A stretch of DNA of 7,325 bases, from the NCBI GenBank assembly GCA_028717985.1, contig JAQUMS010000053.1, forward strand, positions 1 to 7,325, written 5' to 3'. The DNA is from Candidatus Omnitrophota bacterium (lineage in GTDB: Bacteria; Omnitrophota; Gorgyraeia; Gygaellales; Profunditerraquicolaceae). The first letter of the stretch is position 1, and each line of letters opens with the position of its first letter. Below the pieces are notes generated by a model. The model saw nothing but the letters and a program-made list of their open reading frames with translations, searched no databases and was not told the DNA's origin. A program made the translations under genes and the position numbers. Positions 1-6,966 of the stretch are shown in pieces.

Positions 1-871
1 TCCTTCTCAACGGCCCGGACGGGAATACAAGATCCTTTACCCTGAAATGAGTTTTAAATAATTCCTGGTTCCCGCCGACCACTACGGTATTATTCACGGG
101 ATCCAAGGAAGCGACATACACGGGAATTCCGCGCGCAAGCCCCAAACCTTCACGCTGTCCAATAGTATATAACGCGACCCCCTTATGCGTCCCGATAACA
201 ACGCCCTGCGTATCAGTGATCGGTCCCGGCTTCAGAGAAGTCCCCAACCGCGCTTTCAGAAATTCCTGCATTTTCCCGGGGATAAAACATATTTCCTGGC
301 TCTCCCGTTTCCCAGCTACCGGTAATTTTAAGCGCGTAGCCATCACGCGCACTTTTTCTTTGGTAAAACGGCCAAGCGGGAACAAAATTTTTTTTAATTT
401 ATCCTGCGTCAGGCGGTATAAAAAATACGATTGGTCTTTTTTCGTATCTGCGGCCTTTTTCAAATATACCACGCCTCTTTTTCTTATTATACCCGCATAA
501 TGGCCGGTAGCAAGAAAATCAGCGCCCAGACACAAAGCTTTATTCAAAAGGGCGTCGAATTTAATCAACTCATTGCAGCGTATACACGGATTTGGCGTCC
601 TGCCGGCCCGGTATTCCCGTATAAAATCGGCAATAACAGTCCGCTCCATTTCGTCGCCGAAATTAAGCACATAATGGCTTATCCCGAGAATATCAGCAAC
701 CCGTTTCGCGTCAAAAATCCCTTGAGGCCCGCAGCAGCGGGGTTTTTCACCGGAAGCATCGGAAAGATTAAAACACATGGTTATCCCGATCACCTCATGC
801 CCCTGTTTCTTTAATAACGCCGCGGCAACGGAAGAATCAACGCCGCCGCTCATAGCTACTGCAACTTTCAT
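1..871 (-). CDS. mnmA: tRNA-specific 2-thiouridylase MnmA, 3' end cut by window
   Basis: MnmA uses ATP to adenylate U34 of the Lys, Glu and Gln tRNAs. It then replaces the oxygen with sulfur delivered as persulfide from a cysteine desulfurase (IscS-type) relay; this is a cytoplasmic step. I translated 290 codons by hand. The PP-loop SGGVDSS is at residues 8-14. The first catalytic cysteine is C96 in NPCIRCN and the second is C195 in SQEICFIPG; ATGHYAG at about 121-127 is also typical. The family is usually 350-370 residues, so roughly 60-80 C-terminal residues lie beyond base 1. The start ATG (869-871) overlaps the hydE stop as ATGA and has an AAAGGA Shine-Dalgarno sequence about 7 nt upstream inside hydE, suggesting translational coupling. 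It is the last gene seen in the operon. Identity is near certain; truncation is due only to the window edge. Confidence 0.96.
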   Translation of the reverse strand, partial: MKVAVAMSGGVDSSVAAALLKKQGHEVIGITMCFNLSDASGEKPRCCGPQGIFDAKRVADILGISHYVLNFGDEMERTVIADFIREYRAGRTPNPCIRCNELIKFDALLNKALCLGADFLATGHYAGIIRKRGVVYLKKAADTKKDQSYFLYRLTQDKLKKILFPLGRFTKEKVRVMATRLKLPVAGKRESQEICFIPGKMQEFLKARLGTSLKPGPITDTQGVVIGTHKGVALYTIGQREGLGLARGIPVYVASLDPVNNTVVVGGNQELFKTHFRVKDLVFPSGPLRR

Positions 872-1884
872 TTCACGATCCTTTGCACACGCCTGTTCCC
901 GGGACCGCGCGCGATTTTTCTCCCGATCCCGGTTACCATGGTTTCAATGCACTGCCTGCATTTAATAGAATCTTCGGAAATACAAATTTTATCCGGGTAA
1001 ATTTGGTATAAAACGCGATATTCCCGCGGCGTCAGATTAGGCATAATCACATTTGCTCCGCAGCAAAGAGCTTTTTGTCTTCCCTTCGCGTCTATAGTGC
1101 CCAATGCGGTAGTGGCCGGGATATTGGTATTTTTCGTAACCAATCGCGTCAATGCAACAGCTTTCAACACCATTTCAGATGAACCTTTCCCTGCCTTTGA
1201 CAACGGTGTATCAGGATGAGGAATAAACGGCCCGATACCAATCATGTCAAGCCCGAGTTCTGCAAAAAGCAGGATATCGGAAGCTATATTTCCTATGGAT
1301 TGGCCCGGCAAACCGATCATACTTCCCGAACCTGTTTCGTATCCTAATTGTTTTAAATTTTCGATGCACGTAATACGCTTTTTCAATGAAGAATCCGGTT
1401 TGAGCCTCCGGTATAATAACGCGTTGGAAGTTTCAAATCTCAGAAGATACCTGTCCGCACCGGCTTCTTTAAGCCGGCGATAATCAAGAAACGAACGCTC
1501 ACCTATTGACACGGTTACCGTTAACCCAAGTTTTTTTATTTTTGCGGCCAGAATGCATAAATCCTTTATTGAATACCCCGGGTCTTCTCCCGATTGCAAA
1601 ACAACCGTCGGAATCCGGAGTTTTTTGGCCTGTTCAGCGCAGGCATAAATTTCAGGCAAACTTAAACGGTACCTATGAATCCGGCTGTTGCTTCTACGTA
1701 AACCACAGTACAGGCAGTTTTTCGAGCAATAATTGGAAAATTCAATTATTCCTCTCACATGCACACAATCTCCGACACACCTATGACGGCAGGCATCCGC
1801 GTCTTTGAATAACCGGGATAGCGCGCCGGGAGAAGACTCGTGAAGCCACGTGATAATTTCTTTTTTATCCATTAATAAACGCAT
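868..1884 (-). CDS. hydE: [FeFe]-hydrogenase maturation radical SAM enzyme HydE
   Basis: This 338-residue radical SAM protein closely matches HydE, which with HydG and HydF builds the diiron H-cluster of [FeFe]-hydrogenase. HydE acts in the cytoplasm on the cysteine-bound Fe(CO)2CN unit made by HydG. The [4Fe-4S] motif CX3CX2C is C53, C57, C60 in NYCSKNCLYCGLRR. Other HydE-like blocks are VVLQSGEDP (95-102), GADRYLLRFET (142-152), GSMIGLPGQ (187-195) and GIGPFIPHPDTPL (216-228). C301, C309 and C312 (CX7CX2C) match the second, non-essential cluster site of Thermotoga HydE. Three more cysteines, C32, C36 and C40, stand just before the radical SAM loop where the Thermotoga protein has none. The start ATG has only a weak GGGAA upstream; M5 is an alternative. 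hydF, hydG and hydrogenase subunits are not in the window. BioB and PylB are relatives, but these motifs favour HydE. Confidence 0.92.
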   Translation of the reverse strand: MRLLMDKKEIITWLHESSPGALSRLFKDADACRHRCVGDCVHVRGIIEFSNYCSKNCLYCGLRRSNSRIHRYRLSLPEIYACAEQAKKLRIPTVVLQSGEDPGYSIKDLCILAAKIKKLGLTVTVSIGERSFLDYRRLKEAGADRYLLRFETSNALLYRRLKPDSSLKKRITCIENLKQLGYETGSGSMIGLPGQSIGNIASDILLFAELGLDMIGIGPFIPHPDTPLSKAGKGSSEMVLKAVALTRLVTKNTNIPATTALGTIDAKGRQKALCCGANVIMPNLTPREYRVLYQIYPDKICISEDSIKCRQCIETMVTGIGRKIARGPGNRRVQRIVK

Positions 1885-1931
1885 ACTGTTCCCGGCTAAA
1901 GCACAGGCACGAATTAAAATCCCGAAAGCGG

Positions 1932-2111
1932 TTATCCCAGGAGTTTATCACCCTGCGCCCAGTTTTCTCCGTTGACTTCATCAATAACAATGTACGTGCT
2001 TGATTTCGGTTTACCCGCCACTCTCAATAAGGTATCCGCAAAATCTTTGACGATAGATTCTTTTTGTTCACGGGTAAGCTTTCCAACTAATTTAAGATTA
2101 ATATACGGCAT
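1932..2111 (-). CDS. 4-oxalocrotonate tautomerase-family small protein
   Basis: A 59-residue protein of the 4-OT fold (beta-alpha-beta, usually hexameric), whose members use an N-terminal proline freed by Met removal as general base. Pro follows the start Met directly, and the rest (LTREQKESIVKDF, STYIVIDEV, ENWAQGD) fits without gaps against the classical 62-residue enzyme. The start is decided by two points: catalytic Pro must be residue 2, and a strong AGGAGG lies 6 nt upstream. A longer reading to 2171 would start at TTG without support. In the aligned positions the classical substrate-binding Arg11 and Arg39 are Leu and Tyr, and Phe50 is Trp, so it is probably not a 4-oxalocrotonate enzyme; the substrate is unknown. 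It lies 56 bp after metW and 47 bp before hydE, probably in the same transcript. Confidence 0.88.
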   Translation of the reverse strand: MPYINLKLVGKLTREQKESIVKDFADTLLRVAGKPKSSTYIVIDEVNGENWAQGDKLLG

Positions 2112-2115
2112 TCTT

Positions 2116-2123
2116 CTCCTCCT
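2116..2123 (-). promoter_or_regulatory. Strong Shine-Dalgarno that fixes the tautomerase start
   Basis: The minus strand reads AGGAGGAG, with the AGGAGG core 6 nt before the ATG at 2109-2111. It selects this ATG, the one followed by Pro, over upstream in-frame starts (an ATG and the TTG at 2171), and implies efficient independent initiation within the operon. Confidence 0.85.
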
Positions 2124-2167
2124 GTCTAATAATTCTTCTAAACACATGCTCTCCGGAATTAATAATT

Positions 2168-2767
2168 TCAACGGGAAACAACAAATATTCCCGCAGTCGA
2201 AAATATATTCGCGAACAAATGTATTTCTCTATCCTCTGAGAGATACACTCGTTTCTCTATTGTTATGTTTTGACGGATGCAAAAATCAATAAAATCGGTC
2301 ATGCTTAAAAAATGCACGTTTGGGCTGTCATACCACGTATGGGGAAGCGACCGGGTCACCGGAGCCTTCCCCAAAAAGAAAAGCTGAAATCTCGAAGAGA
2401 AATGGGCGAAATTAGGCAGGCCGATTATTACGCGCCTTCCAACGCGCAACGCGTCGTTGAATACCGTTTCAAAATGCCTGATCTGCTGAAGGCTCTGGTT
2501 GAGAATAACGTAATCAAAAGATTTATCCTGATAATCGGCCAATCCGCTGTCAATATCCCCATGAAAAACATTTAACCCCTTGGCCACGCACTTATATATA
2601 GCGTGTTCGTCTATCTCGATCCCCTGGCCCCGGACGATCTTTTCTTTGATAAGAATATACAAAAGATCCCCGTTACCGCAACCCAGATCCAGAACCGTGG
2701 AACCCCGCGGCACCAGTCCGGATATTATCCTGTGATCCAATCTAACGTTATCAAGCCCCATAGTCAC
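2168..2767 (-). CDS. metW: Methionine biosynthesis protein MetW
   Basis: MetW is a class I SAM-dependent methyltransferase-like protein that usually neighbours metX and is reported to support MetX activity in several proteobacteria; a methylation substrate is not established. Of 199 residues, the SAM-binding motif I is LDLGCGNGDLL (26-36), followed by an acidic GIEID (49-53). The family signature LPHTWYDSPNVHFLS spans 141-155. Length is normal (about 195-210). The metX stop lies inside this gene: starting at GTG 2767 the overlap is 17 bp. That GTG has GAGG 6 nt upstream, whereas the ATG at 2761 is 12 nt away, so GTG is preferred, though the two differ by only two residues. The overlap suggests translational coupling and matched amounts of MetX and MetW. 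Confidence 0.93.
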   Translation of the reverse strand: MTMGLDNVRLDHRIISGLVPRGSTVLDLGCGNGDLLYILIKEKIVRGQGIEIDEHAIYKCVAKGLNVFHGDIDSGLADYQDKSFDYVILNQSLQQIRHFETVFNDALRVGRRVIIGLPNFAHFSSRFQLFFLGKAPVTRSLPHTWYDSPNVHFLSMTDFIDFCIRQNITIEKRVYLSEDREIHLFANIFSTAGIFVVSR

Positions 2768-3896
2768 CGGTTACCTCATACCTAAAAAATACTTTTTTGA
2801 GAAAATGCGTAATAAGATGCGTTTCCTCTTCTGTTTCCAGCAGAAAAGCGTCATGCCCGTACGTTGAATTAATTTCGCAATAACTTGCTTCCACACCGGA
2901 CAGCTTACATGCTTTGATAATTTCTTTTGACTGATACGCCGGATAGAGCCAATCGGATTTAAAAGCCATCACCAGGACTTTAACTTTATGACCATGCAAT
3001 AGCTTCTCCAGAGACCCCTTTTCCAACGCGTCAAAATTATCCATCGCCTCGGTAATGTAGAGGTATGAATTCGCGTCAAACCTCCGCACAAAATTATCCC
3101 CCCGGTACTTCAAATAACCTTCAACCTCGAAATCAGCGGTAAATTTAAACGGCTCAGAATCCGCCATTCTCAGTCTGCCGAATTTTTCCGCCATTGACTC
3201 GTCACTCATGTACGTGATATGCCCGATCATCCGGGCCAAAGCCAGTCCTTTTACCGGATGGGCCCCCGCATAATAGTTCCCCGCTTTCCAATGAGAATCC
3301 GCCATGATCGCCTGCCTGCTAACCTCATTAAACGCGATCTGCTGGGGAGAATGCCTGAACGCAGTAGCGATAGGGATAATACTCCGTATCTTTTCAGGAA
3401 ATAATACCAGCCATGCCAAAACCTGCATCCCCCCCATAGAACCGCCGGCAACAGAAAGCAGTTTATTAATTCCCAAAAAATCAATCAGATGTTTCTGACA
3501 CCGCGCCATATCCCATATGGAAATTAACGGGAAATCCAGGGCGTATGGTTTGTTAGTTTTAGGATTTATACTTGCGGGGCCGGTTGAACCTTTACATCCT
3601 CCCAAGACATTTGAACAGATAACAAAATATTTATTCGTATCAAACGCCTTGCCCGGGCCTATCAAATCATTCCACCAGCCCGGCTTACTCTGTCCTTTAT
3701 GAAAACCCGCAGCGTGCGCGTCCCCGGATAAGGCGTGAGCAATTAAAACAGCATTATTCTTCTCGAGATTTAACTGTCCGTATGTTTCATACGCAAGAGT
3801 AATGGGCCCAAGCTTTTCTTTGCATTGAAGGGCAAGTTCATTCGGAGGCTCCGCGAACGTAAAATATTTTGTTTCCACAATACCTATATCCGCCAT
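2751..3896 (-). CDS. metX: Homoserine O-acyltransferase MetX
   Basis: MetX transfers an acyl group from acetyl-CoA (or succinyl-CoA in some MetX/MetW lineages) to homoserine, the committed step to methionine. The 381-residue alpha/beta hydrolase has the nucleophile Ser153 in GGSMGGMQ, a catalytic Asp315 in KSDWLYP and His348 in YGHDAFL. Other family blocks are AYETYG (35-40), HALSGDAH (54-61), WWNDLIGPGKAFDT (74-87) and SNVLGGCKGSTGP (95-107). It begins 11 bp after the cysK stop, and that gap holds the AGGA ribosome binding site next to the ATG. The neighbour metY encodes an O-acetylhomoserine sulfhydrylase, which argues for acetyl transfer. The neighbour metW is also found with succinyl-specific MetX, so the acyl donor is not settled by sequence reading alone. 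Confidence 0.95.
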   Translation of the reverse strand: MADIGIVETKYFTFAEPPNELALQCKEKLGPITLAYETYGQLNLEKNNAVLIAHALSGDAHAAGFHKGQSKPGWWNDLIGPGKAFDTNKYFVICSNVLGGCKGSTGPASINPKTNKPYALDFPLISIWDMARCQKHLIDFLGINKLLSVAGGSMGGMQVLAWLVLFPEKIRSIIPIATAFRHSPQQIAFNEVSRQAIMADSHWKAGNYYAGAHPVKGLALARMIGHITYMSDESMAEKFGRLRMADSEPFKFTADFEVEGYLKYRGDNFVRRFDANSYLYITEAMDNFDALEKGSLEKLLHGHKVKVLVMAFKSDWLYPAYQSKEIIKACKLSGVEASYCEINSTYGHDAFLLETEEETHLITHFLKKVFFRYEVTGDYGA

Positions 3897-3907
3897 TTTA
3901 TCTTCCT

Positions 3908-4846
3908 TTATACGGGAACATCGTCCTTAAATAACCATGTGGAAAGATACCGTTCTCCTGTATCCGGAATAATAACCACAATAACTTTACCTTTATTTTC
4001 TTTTCGCTTGGCTACTTCCAACGCCGCCCATACAGCGGCTCCGCTGGAAATACCGACAAGAATACCTTCAAGACGGGCGAGTTTACGGCTGACAGCTCCC
4101 GCGTCTCCCTCTTTTACGCGGATAATCTCGTCAATAATATTCCTGTTTAAAACCTGAGGAACAAATCCCGCGCCAATGCCTTGGATTTTATGAGGGCCGG
4201 GATTACCGCCTGAAAGCACAGGAGATGCATCAGGTTCTACCGCGATCGCTTTAAAATCATTCTTCCTTTTTTTTATCACTTCTGCGATACCGGTAATGGT
4301 ACCTCCTGTCCCGACACCCGACACCAGAATATCAACCGCGCCATCGGTATCGTTCCAGATCTCTTCAGCGGTAGTCTTACGATGGATCTCCGGATTGGCC
4401 GGATTATTAAACTGCTGAAGAATAACAGCGTTGGGAGTTTCTTTTACCAATTCTTCCGCTTTTCGCACCGCCCCCTTCATGCCCTCTGTGCCGGGGGTTA
4501 AAACCAGGTGTGCTCCAAAAATCGCCAGTAACTGGCGGCGTTCAATACTCATTGTTTCAGGCATAGTAAGGATTAATTTATATCCTTTGGCCGCGGCTAC
4601 GAATGCCAAAGCGATCCCGGTATTCCCGCTTGTCGGCTCTATGATCGTGGAGTCTTTATGTAAAAAACCCCGCCGTTCTGCGTCTTCGATCATCGCGACT
4701 CCTATCCGGTCTTTCACGCTGGAAAGCGGATTAAAAAATTCCAGTTTTGCCAAAACAGTTGCATCTAATCCTTGGGTAATACGGTTTAACCGCACTAAAG
4801 GTGTATTGCCGACCGTTTTCGTAATGTCAGAAAAAATTTTACTCAT
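3908..4846 (-). CDS. cysK: Cysteine synthase (O-acetylserine sulfhydrylase)
   Basis: This PLP enzyme of fold type II replaces the acetyl group of O-acetylserine with sulfide to give cysteine. The 312-residue length is typical. The Schiff-base lysine is K45 in NPLSSVKDR. The substrate loop TSGNTG is at 72-77, the phosphate-binding GVGTGGT at 177-183, GISSGAAV at about 265-272, and the C-terminal [10 protein letters not shown] at about 294-303. The start ATG has GGAG 7 nt upstream. It lies 27 bp after metY and 11 bp before metX, so it is embedded in the methionine genes. Serine acetyltransferase (cysE), which would supply the substrate, is not in the window. CysM or cystathionine beta-synthase are alternatives, but the motif set and short length favour CysK. 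Confidence 0.94.
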   Translation of the reverse strand: MSKIFSDITKTVGNTPLVRLNRITQGLDATVLAKLEFFNPLSSVKDRIGVAMIEDAERRGFLHKDSTIIEPTSGNTGIALAFVAAAKGYKLILTMPETMSIERRQLLAIFGAHLVLTPGTEGMKGAVRKAEELVKETPNAVILQQFNNPANPEIHRKTTAEEIWNDTDGAVDILVSGVGTGGTITGIAEVIKKRKNDFKAIAVEPDASPVLSGGNPGPHKIQGIGAGFVPQVLNRNIIDEIIRVKEGDAGAVSRKLARLEGILVGISSGAAVWAALEVAKRKENKGKVIVVIIPDTGERYLSTWLFKDDVPV

Positions 4847-4873
4847 ATCGCATCTCCATTGTAACTTAGGTTT

Positions 4874-6169
4874 TCACCCTGTTTTTTCCAATGCCTGTTC
4901 AATATCGGCAATAATATCGCTTACATGTTCGATGCCGATTGATAACCGGATAAAATCAGGCGTTACTCCCGTTGATACTTGTTCCTCGGGCGACAACTGC
5001 TGGTGAGTTGTTGTCGCGGGATGGATCGCCAGGCTCTTAGCATCACCGACGTTGGCCACATGCGATATTAACTGCAGGGAATCAATGAACTTTTTCCCCG
5101 ACTCAAGACCACCCTTAATACCAAATCCCAGAATCGCTCCCGCTCCTTTCAAAAGGTATTTTTTGACTTTTTCTTTTTCAGGGCTGTCATCTAATCCGGG
5201 ATACGTTACCCACGTGACTTTGGGATGTTTTTTCAGGTATTGGGCCACGGTACGTGCGTTATTCGAATGATACGGCATTCTCAAATGCAATGTTTCCAGC
5301 CCCTGCAGGAAAAGAAACGAATTGAATGGGGAAAGCGCAGGGCCTAAATCACGCAATAATGTAACCCGCGCCTTTATTATATACGCGATGTTACCCAAAG
5401 GTTTCAGCGCTTCCACGAAATTAATTCCATGATAACTCGGATCGGGTTCCGCGATAAGCGGGAACTTTCCATTGGTCCAATCGAATTTCCCCGAATCAAC
5501 TATCAACCCTCCAAGGCTTGTTCCGTGGCCGCCGATAAATTTGGTAGCGGAATAAACAACAATATCCACCCCAAAATCAATCGGCCGCAATAAATACGGC
5601 GATACCGTATTATCCAATACAAAAGGAACACCGTTTTTATGCGCGATCTTCGAAATCTCTTCCAAGTCGGCAACATCCAGTTTCGGATTTCCTATAGACT
5701 CCGCGTATACCGCCTTAGTTTTAGGCGTGATGGCTTTCTGAAGAGCGTTCAAATCATTAGACGGAACAAACTTTACCTTAATGCCTAAACGGGCAAACGT
5801 ATAATGGAATAAATTATACGTCCCACCGTAAAGATTATCCGCGGAAACAATCTCATCTCCGGACTGAGCGATATTTAATAATGATATCGTTATCGCGGCT
5901 TGTCCGCTTGCCACCGCTAAAGCTCCGACTCCGCCGTCAAGTAAAGCAATTCTTTTCTCGAGCACGTCGGTAGTCGGATTCATCAAACGAGTATAGATAT
6001 TCCCGAATTCCCTGAGCCCGAAAAGATCGGCGGCATGGTCGGAATTTTTAAATTGATACGACGTTGTCTGATAAATAGGCACAGCGCGCGATCCGGTAGT
6101 TGGATCGGCTTCCTGTCCGCCATGCAACGCAAGTGTTTCCGTTTTTAATTGCGCGTCAATTTTAGTCAT
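4874..6169 (-). CDS. metY: O-acetylhomoserine sulfhydrylase (aminocarboxypropyltransferase)
   Basis: This PLP enzyme of the Cys/Met-metabolism family condenses O-acetylhomoserine with sulfide to give homocysteine, bypassing cystathionine. With the chosen start it has 431 residues, normal for MetY and longer than the roughly 390 of MetB/MetC. N-terminal [20 protein letters not shown] and PIYQTTSY lead into [10 protein letters not shown] (57-66) and the PLP-contacting ASGQAA (87-92) and YGGTYNLF (114-121). The Schiff-base lysine is K210 in [11 protein letters not shown]. Near the C terminus, [21 protein letters not shown] and [11 protein letters not shown] are typical of MetY. The ATG at 6167-6169 is preferred because AGGAG sits 6 nt upstream; an in-frame GTG at 6217 would add 16 unlike residues. 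It is the first biosynthetic gene, after a 325-bp leader with a terminator. Confidence 0.95.
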   Translation of the reverse strand: MTKIDAQLKTETLALHGGQEADPTTGSRAVPIYQTTSYQFKNSDHAADLFGLREFGNIYTRLMNPTTDVLEKRIALLDGGVGALAVASGQAAITISLLNIAQSGDEIVSADNLYGGTYNLFHYTFARLGIKVKFVPSNDLNALQKAITPKTKAVYAESIGNPKLDVADLEEISKIAHKNGVPFVLDNTVSPYLLRPIDFGVDIVVYSATKFIGGHGTSLGGLIVDSGKFDWTNGKFPLIAEPDPSYHGINFVEALKPLGNIAYIIKARVTLLRDLGPALSPFNSFLFLQGLETLHLRMPYHSNNARTVAQYLKKHPKVTWVTYPGLDDSPEKEKVKKYLLKGAGAILGFGIKGGLESGKKFIDSLQLISHVANVGDAKSLAIHPATTTHQQLSPEEQVSTGVTPDFIRLSIGIEHVSDIIADIEQALEKTG

Positions 6170-6175
6170 TTTTTT

Positions 6176-6180
6176 CTCCT
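6176..6180 (-). promoter_or_regulatory. Shine-Dalgarno that fixes the metY start
   Basis: AGGAG on the minus strand stands 6 nt before the ATG at 6167-6169. The upstream in-frame GTG at 6217 has no comparable site, so the shorter 431-residue product is preferred. Confidence 0.8.
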
Positions 6181-6322
6181 GTGAATTTTTTAGCATCCTA
6201 ATAAACCTATTCCCCACGCATATCTATGAATACCGTTTTCCCGGTTATCTGGTTATTACGGTTATATTTTCTTCACGGTTCGTTCCTTTACGATTACAGA
6301 CGTCACCGGTGATTTTAGCTAC

Positions 6323-6360
6323 AAAAAAACCATGTGCCTAATCTTAGCCAGGATACATGG
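6323..6360 (-). terminator. Intrinsic terminator between rrf2 and metY
   Basis: Read on the minus strand, CCATGT (6355-6360) pairs with ACATGG (6330-6335), and an inner CCT/AGG can extend the stem after a small internal loop. The stem is followed at once by seven Ts (6323-6329). On the plus strand no T-run follows, so it acts leftward. It either ends the rrf2 transcript or, if transcription continues into metY, serves as an attenuator. An upstream segment ACATAGG (6375-6381 region) could pair with CCCATGT and compete with the stem; that pairing is only inferred. Confidence 0.72.
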
Positions 6361-6494
6361 GAGTGTCATTGAAAGGCCTATGTGCTCAAAACAAGTTAAA
6401 ACCTCATCTGACAAACGCCTCCTGACGCGATACCGTGACGCATTCGCCCATACCACGTTAAAACATTTATTTTTCTGTCTTTTTTTACCATAAT

Positions 6495-6932
6495 TTATAT
6501 ACTATATGAAGCCGTTTCTGTTTTATATTTTTGCTTTTCTACAAGCTTTTCCAATGTCAAGCCTTCCAATGTATGAGAAATGGTATCGTTTATTTCTTTC
6601 CAAATATCTCTGGTTACACAGCTTTCCGCTCTTCTACATTGAGAAGGAACATCAATACAATCTACAAGACAGATATGTCCTTCCAAAACAAGAATTATAT
6701 CTTTCAGAGTTATTTCTGAAGACGGCTTAGCCAGCATGTACCCGCCATGGGCTCCCCGGAGAGAGTTCACAAGACCCGCATTCTTAAGAACGGAAATAAG
6801 CTGCCACAGATATTTTTCAGAAATCCCCTGCCTTTCAGCTATATCCTTTAAAAAAATCGGGCTCTGATTAGAATGTTCAGCCAAATCAAGCATTAAACGA
6901 ACCCCATACCTGCCTTTTGTAGATAATTTCAT
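6495..6932 (-). CDS. Rrf2-family transcriptional regulator, IscR-like cysteines
   Basis: A 145-residue winged-helix repressor of the Rrf2 family (IscR, CymR, NsrR). MKLSTKGRYGVRLMLDLA at the N terminus, ISEKYLWQLISVLKNAGLV (recognition helix, about 37-55) and SLRGAHGGYMLAKP (wing, about 57-70) are diagnostic. Cysteines C88, C92, C99 and C105 precede TRDIW. The C92-X6-C99-X5-C105 spacing is close to the CX5CX5C that holds [2Fe-2S] in E. coli IscR, so cluster or sulfur sensing is plausible. CymR of Bacillus lacks such a cluster. The ATG has GGAGGG 7 nt upstream. A promoter with an overlapping dyad lies just before the gene, suggesting self-repression. Position upstream of metY-cysK-metX suggests control of sulfur assimilation; that is an inference. 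I give no symbol because IscR and CymR roles cannot be separated here. Confidence 0.93.
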   Translation of the reverse strand: MKLSTKGRYGVRLMLDLAEHSNQSPIFLKDIAERQGISEKYLWQLISVLKNAGLVNSLRGAHGGYMLAKPSSEITLKDIILVLEGHICLVDCIDVPSQCRRAESCVTRDIWKEINDTISHTLEGLTLEKLVEKQKYKTETASYSI

Positions 6933-6966
6933 CCAACAACCCTCCGTTACTCTACTAACTTAATAG

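Larger units (their letters stand above)
6170..6494 (-). other. 325-bp untranslated gap / possible metY leader
   Basis: This stretch lies between the rrf2 stop and metY, both transcribed leftward. It holds an intrinsic terminator (6323-6360), a 10-bp perfect palindrome TCACCGGTGA (6303-6312), and near the metY end a small ACCG/CGGT dyad around 6234-6247. An AGGAGG (6416-6421 region) occurs without a convincing gene after it, and a 31-codon open frame (6396-6491) directly follows the rrf2 stop. I saw no SAM-I, SAM-II, T-box or cobalamin riboswitch core, and no convincing promoter between the terminator and metY. Either metY has a weak or regulator-dependent promoter here, or readthrough from rrf2 past the terminator feeds the operon. 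Confidence 0.6.

Noticed and set aside
216..814. Overlapping plus-strand frames of 94 and 127 residues
   Set aside because: They lie opposite mnmA, whose hand translation gives the PP-loop and both catalytic cysteines.
868..1884. Biotin synthase BioB or methylornithine synthase PylB
   Set aside because: The GIGPFIPHPDTPL block, IIEFSNYC context and the C301/C309/C312 trio match HydE better, and no biotin or pyrrolysine genes are nearby.
1885..1931. Terminator between the tautomerase gene and hydE
   Set aside because: Only a 3-bp CCG/CGG stem followed by ATTTT; too weak to stop transcription.
2112..2171. 20-residue N-terminal extension of the tautomerase from TTG 2171
   Set aside because: It would bury the catalytic proline and ignores the AGGAGG immediately before the ATG at 2111.
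4431..5006. 191-residue plus-strand open frame
   Set aside because: It is antisense to cysK and metY, which have full family motifs; it lacks a ribosome binding site and recognisable content.
6170..6217. 16-residue N-terminal extension of metY from GTG 6217
   Set aside because: No ribosome binding site and no family similarity; AGGAG sits ideally before the internal ATG at 6169.
6170..6494. SAM riboswitch or T-box before metY
   Set aside because: I looked for the SAM-I core (GAGGGA, GGCCC, GCAACC order), SAM-II features and the T-box TGGNACCGCG; none is present in either half of the leader.
6506..6730. Plus-strand frames of 74 and 62 residues
   Set aside because: Antisense to the Rrf2 regulator, rich in aromatic residues as expected of a shadow frame.
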